NCBI GenBank assembly: GCA_048814795.1
Contig: CP184673.1
Coordinates: 1,860,001 to 1,924,000, forward strand
Origin: Thermatribacter sp048814795
GTDB taxonomy: Bacteria; Atribacterota; Atribacteria; Atribacterales; Thermatribacteraceae
Reading direction: 5' to 3'
DNA: 64,000 nt
Positions 39,901 to 48,693 of the stretch are shown piece by piece (position 1 is the first letter of the stretch; each line of letters opens with the position of its first letter). The notes beneath the pieces are model-generated. The model was not told where the DNA came from, did no database searches, and saw only the letters and a program-made list of their open reading frames with translations. The position numbers were made by a program, and so were the translations under genes.

Positions 39901-41963
39901 ACTCTGCCTACAGTAGTAAATTCTACCTCTGGATGTTTCTGAGTAACCTCCTTGATCTTGACAGGCTCATGAAGGTCTACCTTTCCAAAGTCGTAGGCAA
40001 GTAAGGCATCATCAATGGTTAAGAAAGCTTTATTCTTTTCACCGTCTTTCGAACTCAACAAAGTCATGTAGTAACAACCAAGAACCATATCCTGCCCAGG
40101 CACTGCCACCGGATTACCATTGGCAGGAGAAAGGATATTATGCGAAGAAAGCATAATGATCTGAGCTTCAGCCTGTGCCTCAAGAGAAAGAGGAACATGG
40201 ACTGCCATCTGATCGCCGTCAAAGTCTGCATTAAAGGGAGGACAAACCAAGGGATGTAACTGGATAGCATTACCCTCTACCAAAACCGGCTGAAAAGCCT
40301 GAATACTTAAGCGATGTAAAGTAGGAGCCCGGTTAAGCAGCACTGGATGTTCTGCAATAACCTCTTCCAGCGCCTCCCACACTTCATCCCTGGCCTTGTC
40401 AACCATACGCTTGGCACTTTTTATATTATGAGCATAACCTTTATCCACTAATTTTTTCATCACAAAAGGCTTGAAAAGCTCCAGAGCCATCTTCTTGGGC
40501 AAACCACACTGGTCAAAGCGCAAGCGTGGCCCGGAAACAATGACTGAGCGCCCAGAATAGTCCACTCGTTTGCCCAGAAGATTTTGACGGAAGCGACCCT
40601 TTTTGCCTCTAAGCATATCACTTAAAGACTTAAGTGGCCGATTTCCAGTGCCCAAAACCGCTCTTCCCCTGCGTCCATTGTCAAAGAGCGCATCAACTGC
40701 TTCCTGGAGCATTCTTTTTTCATTTTTAACAATGATCTCCGGAGCTCCCAACTGCAACAACCTCTTTAAACGATTGTTGCGGTTAATCACCCGGCGATAA
40801 AGGTCATTAAGGTCCGAAGTAGCAAAGCGACCACCATCAAGTTGTACCATGGGTCGGAGATCTGGTGGAAGAACGGGTATAACTTCAAGAATCATCCATT
40901 CGGGCTTGCTCCCTGATTTGCAAAAAGCCTCCACAACCTCCAGTCTCTTGATAATTTTTTTGGCTTTTTGACCTGAGGCCTCCTTAAGTTCTTTGCGTAA
41001 CTCTCTTGCCAATTGATGAACGTCTATGCTCTTTAGAATTTCTCGTACCGCTTCGGCTCCCACTCCTGCTTTAAAGTCAGGATCATACTTAGAAAGTAAC
41101 TTGGCCTCAGTTTCAAGAATCATTTGAGCCCTTTTGAGACCTGTTTTGCCTGGGTCGATGATGATATAACAGGGTTCTTCAACTGTATCAGTAAGTGGCG
41201 TTTCTTCAAAAAGGTTGCCAAAAGTTTCCCTGAGCTTCTGGACCTCGGATTCAGATAGAACTTCATCTCTTTGGTAAGGAAAGACCCTCACATCAACTAC
41301 TTCAAAATGTTCTCCATCTACTTCCTCTACTGAGAAACTGTTTTTATACTTGGAGCGGTAACGGGTATATTCCTTGAGGTTGAGGCGATCACCCACCGAA
41401 AAAGGTAGTTCGTGAACCTCGGTTATTTTATAAGCAGGCTCAGCAACAAAATCAAAGTCATACTTACGGTAAATATCGTATTCAGTTTTGCGAATAATCT
41501 GCTCTTCCTTCAGGTCGGTAGAGCCAGGATTAATAACTTTATAACAATCTTCGGTTTTTCTACCCGAAGCAAAGTAGAGAACTTTCTCCAGGTTTTTAGG
41601 TAAAATGCCCAGAAGTAGAGCCATTTTGCTGGGAATACTCTTAAAATACCAAATATGTGAAACCGGTGCTGCCAGTTCAATGTGCCCCAAACGTTCCCTT
41701 CGCACCACCGAACGAGTAATTTCAACCCCACAACGATCACAAACTACACCTTTGTTGCGAATCCTTTTGTATTTACCGCAATAACATTCCCAGTCCTTAG
41801 TAGGTCCAAAAATCTTCTCACAGAAAAGGCCGTCCTTTTCCGGTTTAAGAGTTCGGTAGTTTATGGTCTCTGGTTTTTTAACCTCCCCATGAGACCACTT
41901 ACGAATCTGCTCTGGAGAGGCCAGAGCAATTTTCACCGCACCCAGGTCATTAACGTCTATCAA
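36993..41963 (-). CDS. rpoC: DNA-directed RNA polymerase subunit beta'
   Basis: Largest polymerase subunit, forming half the active-site cleft. The 1,656 residues hold the N-terminal zinc ribbon (CYCGKYKRI...CDRCG), the catalytic NADFDGDQMAVH at about residue 578, the second zinc site (CKTRYGVCAKC, about 982), and trigger-loop sequence GEPGTQLTMRTFHTGG. It is several hundred residues longer than Firmicutes RpoC (about 1,200). Most of the excess lies at about residues 1201-1531, between GELVHIEDFERENK and GGPVVLGITKASL, and contains four related modules of about 45 residues. A related module precedes the second zinc site. The start is TTG 41963 after GGAGGAGG. Confidence 0.97.
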   Translation of the reverse strand: MIDVNDLGAVKIALASPEQIRKWSHGEVKKPETINYRTLKPEKDGLFCEKIFGPTKDWECYCGKYKRIRNKGVVCDRCGVEITRSVVRRERLGHIELAAPVSHIWYFKSIPSKMALLLGILPKNLEKVLYFASGRKTEDCYKVINPGSTDLKEEQIIRKTEYDIYRKYDFDFVAEPAYKITEVHELPFSVGDRLNLKEYTRYRSKYKNSFSVEEVDGEHFEVVDVRVFPYQRDEVLSESEVQKLRETFGNLFEETPLTDTVEEPCYIIIDPGKTGLKRAQMILETEAKLLSKYDPDFKAGVGAEAVREILKSIDVHQLARELRKELKEASGQKAKKIIKRLEVVEAFCKSGSKPEWMILEVIPVLPPDLRPMVQLDGGRFATSDLNDLYRRVINRNNRLKRLLQLGAPEIIVKNEKRMLQEAVDALFDNGRRGRAVLGTGNRPLKSLSDMLRGKKGRFRQNLLGKRVDYSGRSVIVSGPRLRFDQCGLPKKMALELFKPFVMKKLVDKGYAHNIKSAKRMVDKARDEVWEALEEVIAEHPVLLNRAPTLHRLSIQAFQPVLVEGNAIQLHPLVCPPFNADFDGDQMAVHVPLSLEAQAEAQIIMLSSHNILSPANGNPVAVPGQDMVLGCYYMTLLSSKDGEKNKAFLTIDDALLAYDFGKVDLHEPVKIKEVTQKHPEVEFTTVGRVIFNQLLPKGMPYYNEPITKKKLLEIISLCYRKFGNQVTVETLDRIKETGFHYATRSGSTIGVLDLEVPSQKAEIIEEATRKVEEINEHYSEGLITSEEREQKVIDVWTEASNKIADAILRNLDDFNPVNMMATSGARGSIRQVSQLAGMRGLMADPSGRIIDYPIKANFREGLSVLEYFISTHGARKGLADTALRTAKSGYLTRRLVDVAQDVIVREYDCGVDDGILITDLLDENKNVVESFEERVLGRTALRDIRDPETGEVIVKAGEEINEDAVTKMKDKGIKEAWVRSVLTCKTRYGVCAKCYGRNLATGKLVDLGEAVGIVATQSIGEPGTQLTMRTFHTGGVRIAGEDITQGLPRVEQLFEVRKPKKAAVLSDVDGVVEKIEIVGNRKRIYVRPLEDEEDQTVRSYLVPHDVRVCVTEGDKVKAGDRLTFGPINPRDILRIKGIREVQRYLVEEIQSVYLSQGVSINDKHIEVIVRQIARLNKVKVEDAGDTELLSGELVHIEDFERENKRIQEENRLLLEETEQLFEDLTLCEDVFDLSDELVVRKDQELSGETLEKILSVECKPFLVEARDGTLAKVIRGYRSLRAELKGKICFEEIKDREGKVIVKAGEEINEAIIDKIAEMGPVFLKIREKEIWKRLCGAILAEDVRDPKSGEVLIPGDTKLEDHHLDLLQDHEIEKISVWKNVRFFPIKDNLVRIVRDEILGQEVAQDIVSPRTGELIVQAGQTISRSIARRLVTEGVREIPLVGGRFFSIEGRLSELLEKEVAGKVAAQDIVMGTNGEVLVKAGQVIDRETALRIAEDNVEVIFLREVEGEKEVRVLIQEFIYLPSLKQVATGGPVVLGITKASLAVESFLSAASFQQTTHVLADAAIKGKVDELVGLKENVIIGKIIPAGTGFEKYRKLRLSTEDVSREQSTSSEMQEFIDWKELMGAEEGVVEEMDEDDSMEEGNFDVDEGDAFE
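37371..38362 (-). repeat. Large insertion in RpoC with four repeated modules
   Basis: Modules lie at about 37985-38111, 37829-37958, 37633-37766 and 37447-37577 (residues about 1285-1506). Each has the pattern G-x-(I/V)-x(2-3)-(D/E)-(D/E)-I/V, then D-P/R-x-G-E/K-V-(L/I)-(V/I)-x-A/P-G, then about 20 residues with a helix and a closing hydrophobic strand. Typical cores are REGKVIVKAGEEIN and RTGELIVQAGQTIS. Related copies are at 39021-39153 in RpoC and 44425-44558 in RpoB. The repeat is recognised at protein level; DNA identity is low, so the copies are not recent. Confidence 0.8.
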
Positions 41964-41981
41964 GAAAGCCTCCTCCTTTGC

Positions 41982-44900
41982 TCACTTTTTACTCTTCAGA
42001 TTTGCTCCCAGAGTGGGAGTATCTTCATCAGAATTTTCCATTTCTTCAAGAGAGATTTCTCTTTTCTTAGAATCATAAACCCTTACATCCAGAGCCAGAC
42101 TTTGCAATTCCTTGACCAAAACCTTAAACGATTCAGGCACCGAAGGTTTCAGTACATTCTGCCCTTTTACAATAGCTTCATAAGCTTTAACTCTTCCCAT
42201 AATATCATCAGACTTAACGGTAAGCATCTCCTGAAGGGTATAAGCAGCTCCATAACCCTCAAGAGCCCACACCTCCATCTCTCCAAAGCGTTGTCCCCCA
42301 AACTGTGCTTTTCCACCCAGCGGTTGCTGAGTAACCAGAGAATAGGGACCCGTAGAGCGAGCGTGGATTTTGGTCTCAACCAAATGGGCAAGCTTCATCA
42401 TATATATATATCCAACCGTGACCTCGTTGTCGAAGGGTTCTCCAGTTCTACCATCAAAAAGGGTGATTTTACCATAAGGCAGGATTTCCAAATTAGGAGA
42501 AATTCTGGTATCAAATAAGTGTTCCTGGGGTGTGTTCGTTACGGCTTTGCTTTGATTCAAAGCTTCTAAAATTTCCCATTCCTTGGCTCCGTCAAAAGGA
42601 GGACTGGCAACAAATTTCCTTTCTCTGTTAGCAACCCATCCCAGATGAGTTTCCAAAATTTGACCAATATTCATTCGTGAAGGAACGCCAAGAGGATTTA
42701 ATACTATATCCACCGGTGTTCCATCTGGCAAAAAAGGCATGTCCTCTTCAGGAAGAATACGAGCAATAACTCCTTTATTACCATGCCTTCCAGCCATCTT
42801 GTCTCCCACAGTAATCTTTCTCTTCTGAGCAACATAAACCTTAACCAGTTTGTTGACTCCTGGGGCTAATTCGTCCCCGGCTTCGCGAGAAAACACCTTA
42901 ACATCTATTACTTTGCCATATTCTCCATGAGGAACCCGTAAAGAAGTATCACGAACCTCACGGGCTTTTTCGCCAAAAATAGCCCGCAGCAAACGCTCCT
43001 CTGGGGTTAGCTCCGTCTCTCCTTTTGGAGTAACTTTACCAACCAGAATATCACCTGGCTTTATGTTGGCTCCAATTCTTATGATTCCCTCTTCATCAAG
43101 GTCTCTCAACGCTTCTTCTCCCAAATTGGGTATGTCCCTGGTGATTTCTTCTGGACCCAGCTTGGTATCACGCGCCTCCACTTCATACTCTTCAATGTGA
43201 ACGGAAGTAAAGATATCTTCCTTAACCAGGCGTTCGCTAATTAATATAGCGTCTTCAAAGTTCTCCCCTTCCCAGGGCATAAAAGCTACCAGAACATTTC
43301 TACCCAGAGCAATTTCACCCATAGATGTGCACGGGCCATCAGCGATTATCTGACCTGCCTCAACCCGATCCCCGACTCGAACCAGAGGCTTATGATTGAT
43401 ACAGGTGCTCTGGTTGGAACGCTGAAACTTATCCAGCCAGTAAATGTCCATCAAGCCCAAATCGGTTTCTACTTCTATCTTTGAAGCATCCACTTTCCTG
43501 ACCACACCACTATTGCGAGCTACAACTGTAGCTCCTGAATCCTGGGCAACTTTGTATTCCATGCCAGTACCAACGTAAGGAGGCTGGGTCTTAAGAAGGG
43601 GAACTGCCTGACGTTGCATGTTAGTGCCCATCAAAGCTCGGTTTGCGTCATTGTGTTCCAAGAAAGGAATCAAGGAAGCCGAAGCGCTGATAATCTGCTG
43701 TGGTGAAACATCCATAAATTCAACTTTCTCGCGAGGAACTTCTACAATTTTGCCTCTAAAACGAACTACGGCCTTCTCCTCAACAATTCGACCCTCAGCA
43801 TCAATCTTCACGTCGCAGGGAGCAATATGATACCTGTCCTCTTCGTCAGCAGAGAGATACACCACCTCGTCGGTAACTTTACCATTGACAACACGTCGAT
43901 AAGGAGTCTCCAAAAATCCAAACTCGTTCACCTTTGCGTAAACACAAAGAGAGGAAATTAAACCAATGTTAGGTCCTTCAGGGGTCTCGATAGGACACAT
44001 TCTTCCGTAATGAGTATAATGAACATCTCTGACCTCAAAGCCTGCACGATCCCGTTGCAAACCCCCTGGACCAAGTGCACTTAACCTTCTTTTATGAGTC
44101 AACTCAGAAAGAGGATTCACCTGATCCATAAACTGTGACAAGGGATTGCTACCAAAAAACTCGCGAATAGCAGCAACCACAGGGCGGATGTTAATCAAGC
44201 TCTGAGGAGTAATTGATTCAGAATCATTCTGGATAGTCATTCTTTCTCGAATAACTTTTTCAACTCTTAGCAAGCCAGTACGGAACTGATTCTGTAAAAG
44301 CTCTCCCACGGGGCGGGCCCGTCTGTTACCCAAGTGATCGATATCGTCGTCGTATCCTATACCGTCTATAAGGTTCAGAAGATATCTTAAACCACCCACA
44401 ACATCCTGGGGAGTAAGCGTTCTACCTTTCTTTACTACAACCTTTTCTACCCCAGCCCGCATAAGATAATGAATGCTCTCTATAGTAAGCTCTTCTCCAG
44501 CCTTCAAAAAGACTTCACCGGTTTCCAGATCAACAACATCTTTGCTGAGTACCCTTCCTTCAAGTTCTTCAGAAAGTGCCTCCTCAGTAAAGTCTTTCTC
44601 TATATACACCTTAACCGGCAAACCTTCCTCATTGAGGATCTTTACATACTCTATAGGGAATTCAAAATTCAGCTCCTCCAGTTTCTGGGCAAGTTCTCGA
44701 TCTACACGGTCTCCCACCCGTACCACGGTTTGAAAACGCTCACTATTGAAATTATCAGCAATAAGGTTAAAATCTCGAATGACTTTACGTTCTTCAAGGT
44801 CCAGAATCACATCTTCTGCCACAGCCAATTCTTCAATGCCCACCAGTCGTTCCTCAAGTTTCAACTTGTTGTTAATCTTGTATCTTCCCACTTTTCCCAG

Positions 44901-45710
44901 GTCGTAATGGCGGGGATCAAAAAACAAATATCTTATAAAGTTGCGCGTATTTTCCTCGGTGGGCGGTTCACTGGGTCGTAGTCTTCTAAAAATCTCCACG
45001 ACTGCTTCTCTGGTGTTCTCAGTATTATCTCTTTCCAGGGTTCTACGAATAAAAGGATGGTAATCAAAAAGGGCAAGAATTTCTTCATCATCACTAAAAC
45101 CAAGCGCTCGCACCAGGGTTACTGCATTTATCTTCCTACGTTTATCAATTCTGACAAAAATTACGTCTCCAGGGTCAACACCAAATTCCAGCCAGGCACC
45201 ACGGTTAGGAACGATTTTAAAGCCATACTCTACTTTGCCAGTTTGGGTTATTTCCTTAGAAAAAAACATTCCTGGGGAACGTATTAACTGGGTCACCACA
45301 ACTCTTTCCGCCCCATTAACAACAAAAGTCCCTCGCTCCGTCATAATGGGAAGATCTCCCATATAAACATCCTGTTCTTTTATTTCACCAGTTCTGCGGT
45401 CAATAAGGCGAATTCTCACATATAGAGGAGAAGCGTAAGTCCTACCCCGTTCCTTGCACTCTCTGACTGAATAAGGAGGCTCTTCCACACGGTAACCCAA
45501 GTACTCAAGAACCAGGTTACCAGTAAAATCTTGAACCGGAAAAATCTCCATAAAAACCTCATGCAAACCCTGTTTCTTCCTCTGCTCTGGGAGCACATCT
45601 TTCTGTAAAAACCACTGGAAGGATTCTTTCTGAATCTCCACAAAGTCGGGCAAAGGAAAAGAAGAAGTAAGTTTGGCAAAGCTTTGCCTTTCAATATATC
45701 TTGTGCTCAC
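41982..45710 (-). CDS. rpoB: DNA-directed RNA polymerase subunit beta
   Basis: Second-largest polymerase subunit and rifampicin target. The 1,242 residues contain the rifampicin region FFGSNPLSQFMDQVNPLSELTHKRRLSALGPGGL, ETPEGPNIGLI, and the C-terminal RFGEMEVWALEGYGAAYTLQE. Residues about 385-429 form a module GRVLSKDVVDLETGEVFLKAG like those repeated in RpoC. The GTG start at 45710 has AAGGTGG eight bases upstream. A consensus promoter lies 142 bp upstream. No rplJ or rplL precedes it, unlike the usual arrangement. Confidence 0.98.
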   Translation of the reverse strand: MSTRYIERQSFAKLTSSFPLPDFVEIQKESFQWFLQKDVLPEQRKKQGLHEVFMEIFPVQDFTGNLVLEYLGYRVEEPPYSVRECKERGRTYASPLYVRIRLIDRRTGEIKEQDVYMGDLPIMTERGTFVVNGAERVVVTQLIRSPGMFFSKEITQTGKVEYGFKIVPNRGAWLEFGVDPGDVIFVRIDKRRKINAVTLVRALGFSDDEEILALFDYHPFIRRTLERDNTENTREAVVEIFRRLRPSEPPTEENTRNFIRYLFFDPRHYDLGKVGRYKINNKLKLEERLVGIEELAVAEDVILDLEERKVIRDFNLIADNFNSERFQTVVRVGDRVDRELAQKLEELNFEFPIEYVKILNEEGLPVKVYIEKDFTEEALSEELEGRVLSKDVVDLETGEVFLKAGEELTIESIHYLMRAGVEKVVVKKGRTLTPQDVVGGLRYLLNLIDGIGYDDDIDHLGNRRARPVGELLQNQFRTGLLRVEKVIRERMTIQNDSESITPQSLINIRPVVAAIREFFGSNPLSQFMDQVNPLSELTHKRRLSALGPGGLQRDRAGFEVRDVHYTHYGRMCPIETPEGPNIGLISSLCVYAKVNEFGFLETPYRRVVNGKVTDEVVYLSADEEDRYHIAPCDVKIDAEGRIVEEKAVVRFRGKIVEVPREKVEFMDVSPQQIISASASLIPFLEHNDANRALMGTNMQRQAVPLLKTQPPYVGTGMEYKVAQDSGATVVARNSGVVRKVDASKIEVETDLGLMDIYWLDKFQRSNQSTCINHKPLVRVGDRVEAGQIIADGPCTSMGEIALGRNVLVAFMPWEGENFEDAILISERLVKEDIFTSVHIEEYEVEARDTKLGPEEITRDIPNLGEEALRDLDEEGIIRIGANIKPGDILVGKVTPKGETELTPEERLLRAIFGEKAREVRDTSLRVPHGEYGKVIDVKVFSREAGDELAPGVNKLVKVYVAQKRKITVGDKMAGRHGNKGVIARILPEEDMPFLPDGTPVDIVLNPLGVPSRMNIGQILETHLGWVANRERKFVASPPFDGAKEWEILEALNQSKAVTNTPQEHLFDTRISPNLEILPYGKITLFDGRTGEPFDNEVTVGYIYMMKLAHLVETKIHARSTGPYSLVTQQPLGGKAQFGGQRFGEMEVWALEGYGAAYTLQEMLTVKSDDIMGRVKAYEAIVKGQNVLKPSVPESFKVLVKELQSLALDVRVYDSKKREISLEEMENSDEDTPTLGANLKSKK

Positions 45711-45851
45711 CCACTACACCACCTTTGAGGGATTAAGCTTAAATCGGGCATATGTCATGCAAGATCGAAATAATAAGAACCAAATGGAATTTTTAAAGAA
45801 GAAAACACCAACACTCCCCATTTCTCAAAGCACCAGAACAAGCGAGGGTCT
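45711..45851 (-). other. rpoB 5' leader
   Basis: About 135 untranslated bases between the -10 element and the rpoB GTG. I found no convincing terminator hairpin, riboswitch or short reading frame with a ribosome site in it. In other bacteria the sequence before rpoB often carries attenuation signals; none is evident here. Confidence 0.5.
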
Positions 45852-45880
45852 ATTATAGAAGATTTGTTAATTAGTGTCAA
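45852..45880 (-). promoter_or_regulatory. Consensus promoter of the rpoB-to-rplQ cluster
   Basis: On the minus strand, TTGACA (45875-45880) and TATAAT (45852-45857) are separated by 17 bp, a perfect sigma-70 consensus in both hexamers, with AT-rich sequence upstream. It lies between the metallophosphoesterase stop and rpoB. Confidence 0.93.
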
Positions 45881-45945
45881 CAAATTTTTCAAAATTTTTA
45901 GGAAGATGATGAGAGCCATATCCCCCAATACCTAAATTATCTAAT

Positions 45946-46680
45946 TTATCTTCCCTGAAAAAGACGCATGGCAAGAAAAGCAGGAAGACCGGCTTTCAAA
46001 ATTTTTGAAGCTGTTTCCTCGATAGGATAATGTACCCGCTTCACATAAATCTTTTTTTCATGGGTGTCAAATATTGAAAAACAAGCCCTGGAATCACCAT
46101 CACGCGGTTGTCCTACACTACCACAATTTACAAGATATCTTTTACCTTCTTCTAAAAGAAGTTCTCCCCCCTCCTTCATAGAAAACTTGCGGATTACTCT
46201 CTGCTCCTCATCCCAAACATATCCCTCAGCAACATGAGTATGAGCAAAAAAACAGACCTTAAAAGAAAAACGTTTCAAGTCTCTTAGCGCTTGCTTGTAA
46301 TCAGTGAGGTATTCCTCGAGGGGGTTACTAAGAGTGCCATGAACCCCCAGAATTCCCTCTGCCAAAACTTCGTGGAGTGGAAGGGACTGAATAAACCTCA
46401 GATCCTTAACGGGAAGAACTTTTCTGGTCCAGACCAGGGCTTCGTGGGCGATGGGATTAAACCACTCCAGAGGAATAATGTTTACGCATGCAGCTTCGTG
46501 GTTGCCCATCAGGATTTTTGCTCTTCTTTCTTTAAGCCAGCTTAGACACTCAGCGGGCTGCGGACCATAACCAATAACATCTCCCAAAACATACAAAGAA
46601 TCAATATCCTCAAGAAATCCAGCTATAGCCTGCAGAGCATCCCAGTTTCCATGAATATCAGCAAGTAACGCTATGCGCAA
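45946..46680 (-). CDS. Metallophosphoesterase of the calcineurin-like superfamily
   Basis: Predicted phosphodiesterase or phosphatase; the substrate is unknown. The 244 residues show the metal-binding motifs in order: DIHGNWDALQ, LGDVIGYGP, GNHEAA, a GTLSNP segment, HTHV, and VNCGSVGQPRDGD. This is the Metallophos_2/YfcE-like layout. It begins at TTG 46680 immediately after the stop of the ATPase D-subunit gene, with little ribosome site, so it may be translated by coupling. It is the last gene of the ATPase operon; whether it is functionally linked is unknown. Confidence 0.88.
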   Translation of the reverse strand: MRIALLADIHGNWDALQAIAGFLEDIDSLYVLGDVIGYGPQPAECLSWLKERRAKILMGNHEAACVNIIPLEWFNPIAHEALVWTRKVLPVKDLRFIQSLPLHEVLAEGILGVHGTLSNPLEEYLTDYKQALRDLKRFSFKVCFFAHTHVAEGYVWDEEQRVIRKFSMKEGGELLLEEGKRYLVNCGSVGQPRDGDSRACFSIFDTHEKKIYVKRVHYPIEETASKILKAGLPAFLAMRLFQGR

Positions 46681-47295
46681 TTAACGCAACGACCCTTTTA
46701 TCCTCATAATGCTGACCAGGGAGGAACGGGCCAGCTCTTCAAGTTTAAGGGTTATATATTTTATTGTCTCTTCTAAGTTAGGAATCAGCACGTATTCCAA
46801 AGCGTTAACCCGCCTCCGGGTTTTTTCTATCTCAACAGCTAAAAGCTCAATGGCCTTCTCAGCTTCAGCAAGGCGAATCATCAAAGGCAAAACTTTAAAG
46901 AAAGAGCCAAAGGCTTCATCAACCTCTGCTGGAGTGTGAATAACCCCATAAGTGTAAGGATCTCCCTCTACACGTACTTCAAAATGGGGAACCCTTACCC
47001 CGGTTACAAATCGTACTTCCATTTCCAATTCCAACCTCTGTTGAGGGAAGACAGTAATTAATTCCTTATCTTCAGAGCGAAGCATTAAAGCAGCTTTGCT
47101 TTGAGCTTCAAAAGCTTTTACGATTTCTGTTTCAATTTGCTGGCGAAGGGTACTGTTTTCCCTAACTATTTTCACAAAATCCTGAATCAAGGCTTCCAGT
47201 TTATCCTTTAATAGCTTATGACCCCTACGAGCCATGGAAAGTCTATTTTTCAACCTCATCAGCTGCATGCGATTAGGATTTACATTTAAGCGCAT
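46681..47295 (-). CDS. atpD: V/A-type ATPase subunit D
   Basis: Central rotor stalk of the V1/A1 sector, linking the A3B3 head to the membrane ring. The 204 residues begin NVNPNRMQLMRLKNRLSMARRGHKLLKDK, the D-subunit hallmark, and form two long helices that pair as a coiled coil; RRVNALEYVLIPNLEETI is the conserved C-terminal part. It starts three bases after the B-subunit gene stop. Confidence 0.95.
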   Translation of the reverse strand: MRLNVNPNRMQLMRLKNRLSMARRGHKLLKDKLEALIQDFVKIVRENSTLRQQIETEIVKAFEAQSKAALMLRSEDKELITVFPQQRLELEMEVRFVTGVRVPHFEVRVEGDPYTYGVIHTPAEVDEAFGSFFKVLPLMIRLAEAEKAIELLAVEIEKTRRRVNALEYVLIPNLEETIKYITLKLEELARSSLVSIMRIKGSLR

Positions 47296-47298
47296 CGA

Positions 47299-48693
47299 CT
47301 ACGCACCCTCACCTTCAGGAGCCTTCTTTCCATAAAATTTATCAAGATAGGCATCTCTAATACGTTTCAACTCTTCCCTTGGGAGCATCCGAAGCAGGTT
47401 CCATCCAATTTCAAGAGTTTGCTCTATGCTTCTGTTTTCGTACTCTCCCTGTCGAACAAATTTATCCTCAAAAGCATCCGCAAACTTCATATACAAACGG
47501 TCCAGGTCTGTAAGCGAACTTTCCCCAAGAATTGCTGCCAGTTCCGCAGCTTCTCTGCCCCTCGCATAAGCAGCAAACAGCTGATTGGCCACATCTGCAT
47601 GGTCTTCCCGAGTTTTACCAGAACCAATACCTTTATCTCTTAAACGGGAAAGAGAGGGTAAAACATCAATTGGCGGATAAATACCTCTGCGGTAAAGTTG
47701 TCTACTGAGAATTATTTGCCCTTCAGTAATGTACCCAGTAAGGTCAGGTATGGGGTGAGTTTTATCGTCCTCAGGCATGGTCAAAATTGGGATTTGAGTA
47801 ATAGAACCCTTCTTGCCTCTTATTCTCCCAGCCCGCTCGTACATAGTAGCAAGGTCAGTATAAAGATACCCTGGATAACCCCTACGACCAGGCACTTCTC
47901 TTCGTGCTGCTGAAACTTCACGTAACGCTTCACAATAGTTGGTCATATCGGTCAAGACAACAAGAACCTGCATATCCATTTCAAAAGCCAGAAACTCAGC
48001 AGCAGTAAGAGCCATTCGAGGAGTGATTATTCTTTCTATAGCAGGGTCGTTAGCCAGGTTTAAAAAAAGAATTGAGCGCTCTATAGCTCCCGTATTCCTT
48101 AGCTCAGATATGAAATAATTAGCCTCTTCAAAAGTAATACCTAAAGCACCAAACACCACAGCAAACTTTTCTTCTTCTCCCAGTACCTTAGATTGTCGAG
48201 CTATCTGTGCTGCAAGACGGGCGTGAGGAAGTCCCGATCCAGAAAATATGGGTAGTTTTTGTCCTCTAACCAGAGTATTAAGACCGTCAATTGCAGAAAT
48301 ACCGGTTTGAATAAAATCAACGGGATAATCACGTGCCACCGGATTGATAGGATTACCGTTGATATCCATCCGAGCATCAGGAACAACAGGAGGCCCCCCA
48401 TCTATGGGAACGCCAGAACCACTGAAGACTCTACCCAAAATATCTTCAGAAACTGGTAACTCCATAATTCTTCCCAGAAAACGCACCTTGGTCTGACCAA
48501 CACCAATACCTTCCGTTCCTTCAAAAACCTGCACAAGCGCCCTGCCCGCGCTGGTCATTAAAACTTGCCCTCTCTTAATAGAGCCATCCTGAAGCTCTAT
48601 CTCCACAATCTCCATGTAACGGGCATCCTGAACTTCTTCAACCACCAGCAAGGGCCCATGAATCTCGGAAACAGAAGTAAACTCTTTATACAT
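47299..48693 (-). CDS. atpB: V/A-type ATPase subunit B
   Basis: Non-catalytic nucleotide-site subunit of the A3B3 head. The 464 residues lack a true P-loop, with FSGSGLPHARLAAQ in its place, and contain FVVFGALGI-like FAVVFGALGITFEEA, MTNYCEALREVSAARREVPGRRGYPGYLYTDLATMYERAG, and PDLTGYITEGQI, all typical. ATG 48693 is chosen with GAGG nine bases upstream; it overlaps the A-subunit stop by 8 bp. Confidence 0.97.
   Translation of the reverse strand: MYKEFTSVSEIHGPLLVVEEVQDARYMEIVEIELQDGSIKRGQVLMTSAGRALVQVFEGTEGIGVGQTKVRFLGRIMELPVSEDILGRVFSGSGVPIDGGPPVVPDARMDINGNPINPVARDYPVDFIQTGISAIDGLNTLVRGQKLPIFSGSGLPHARLAAQIARQSKVLGEEEKFAVVFGALGITFEEANYFISELRNTGAIERSILFLNLANDPAIERIITPRMALTAAEFLAFEMDMQVLVVLTDMTNYCEALREVSAARREVPGRRGYPGYLYTDLATMYERAGRIRGKKGSITQIPILTMPEDDKTHPIPDLTGYITEGQIILSRQLYRRGIYPPIDVLPSLSRLRDKGIGSGKTREDHADVANQLFAAYARGREAAELAAILGESSLTDLDRLYMKFADAFEDKFVRQGEYENRSIEQTLEIGWNLLRMLPREELKRIRDAYLDKFYGKKAPEGEGA

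Noticed and set aside
41682..42518. A 278-codon plus-strand frame across the rpoC-rpoB junction
   Set aside because: Antisense to two certain genes, with low-complexity composition rich in Ser, Phe and Asn and no start signal.
45901..45954. Possible terminator between the metallophosphoesterase gene and the rpoB promoter (GGAAGAT...ATCTTCC)
   Set aside because: A seven-pair stem with a 40-base loop is too weak to call; no other hairpin with a T-run was found there.
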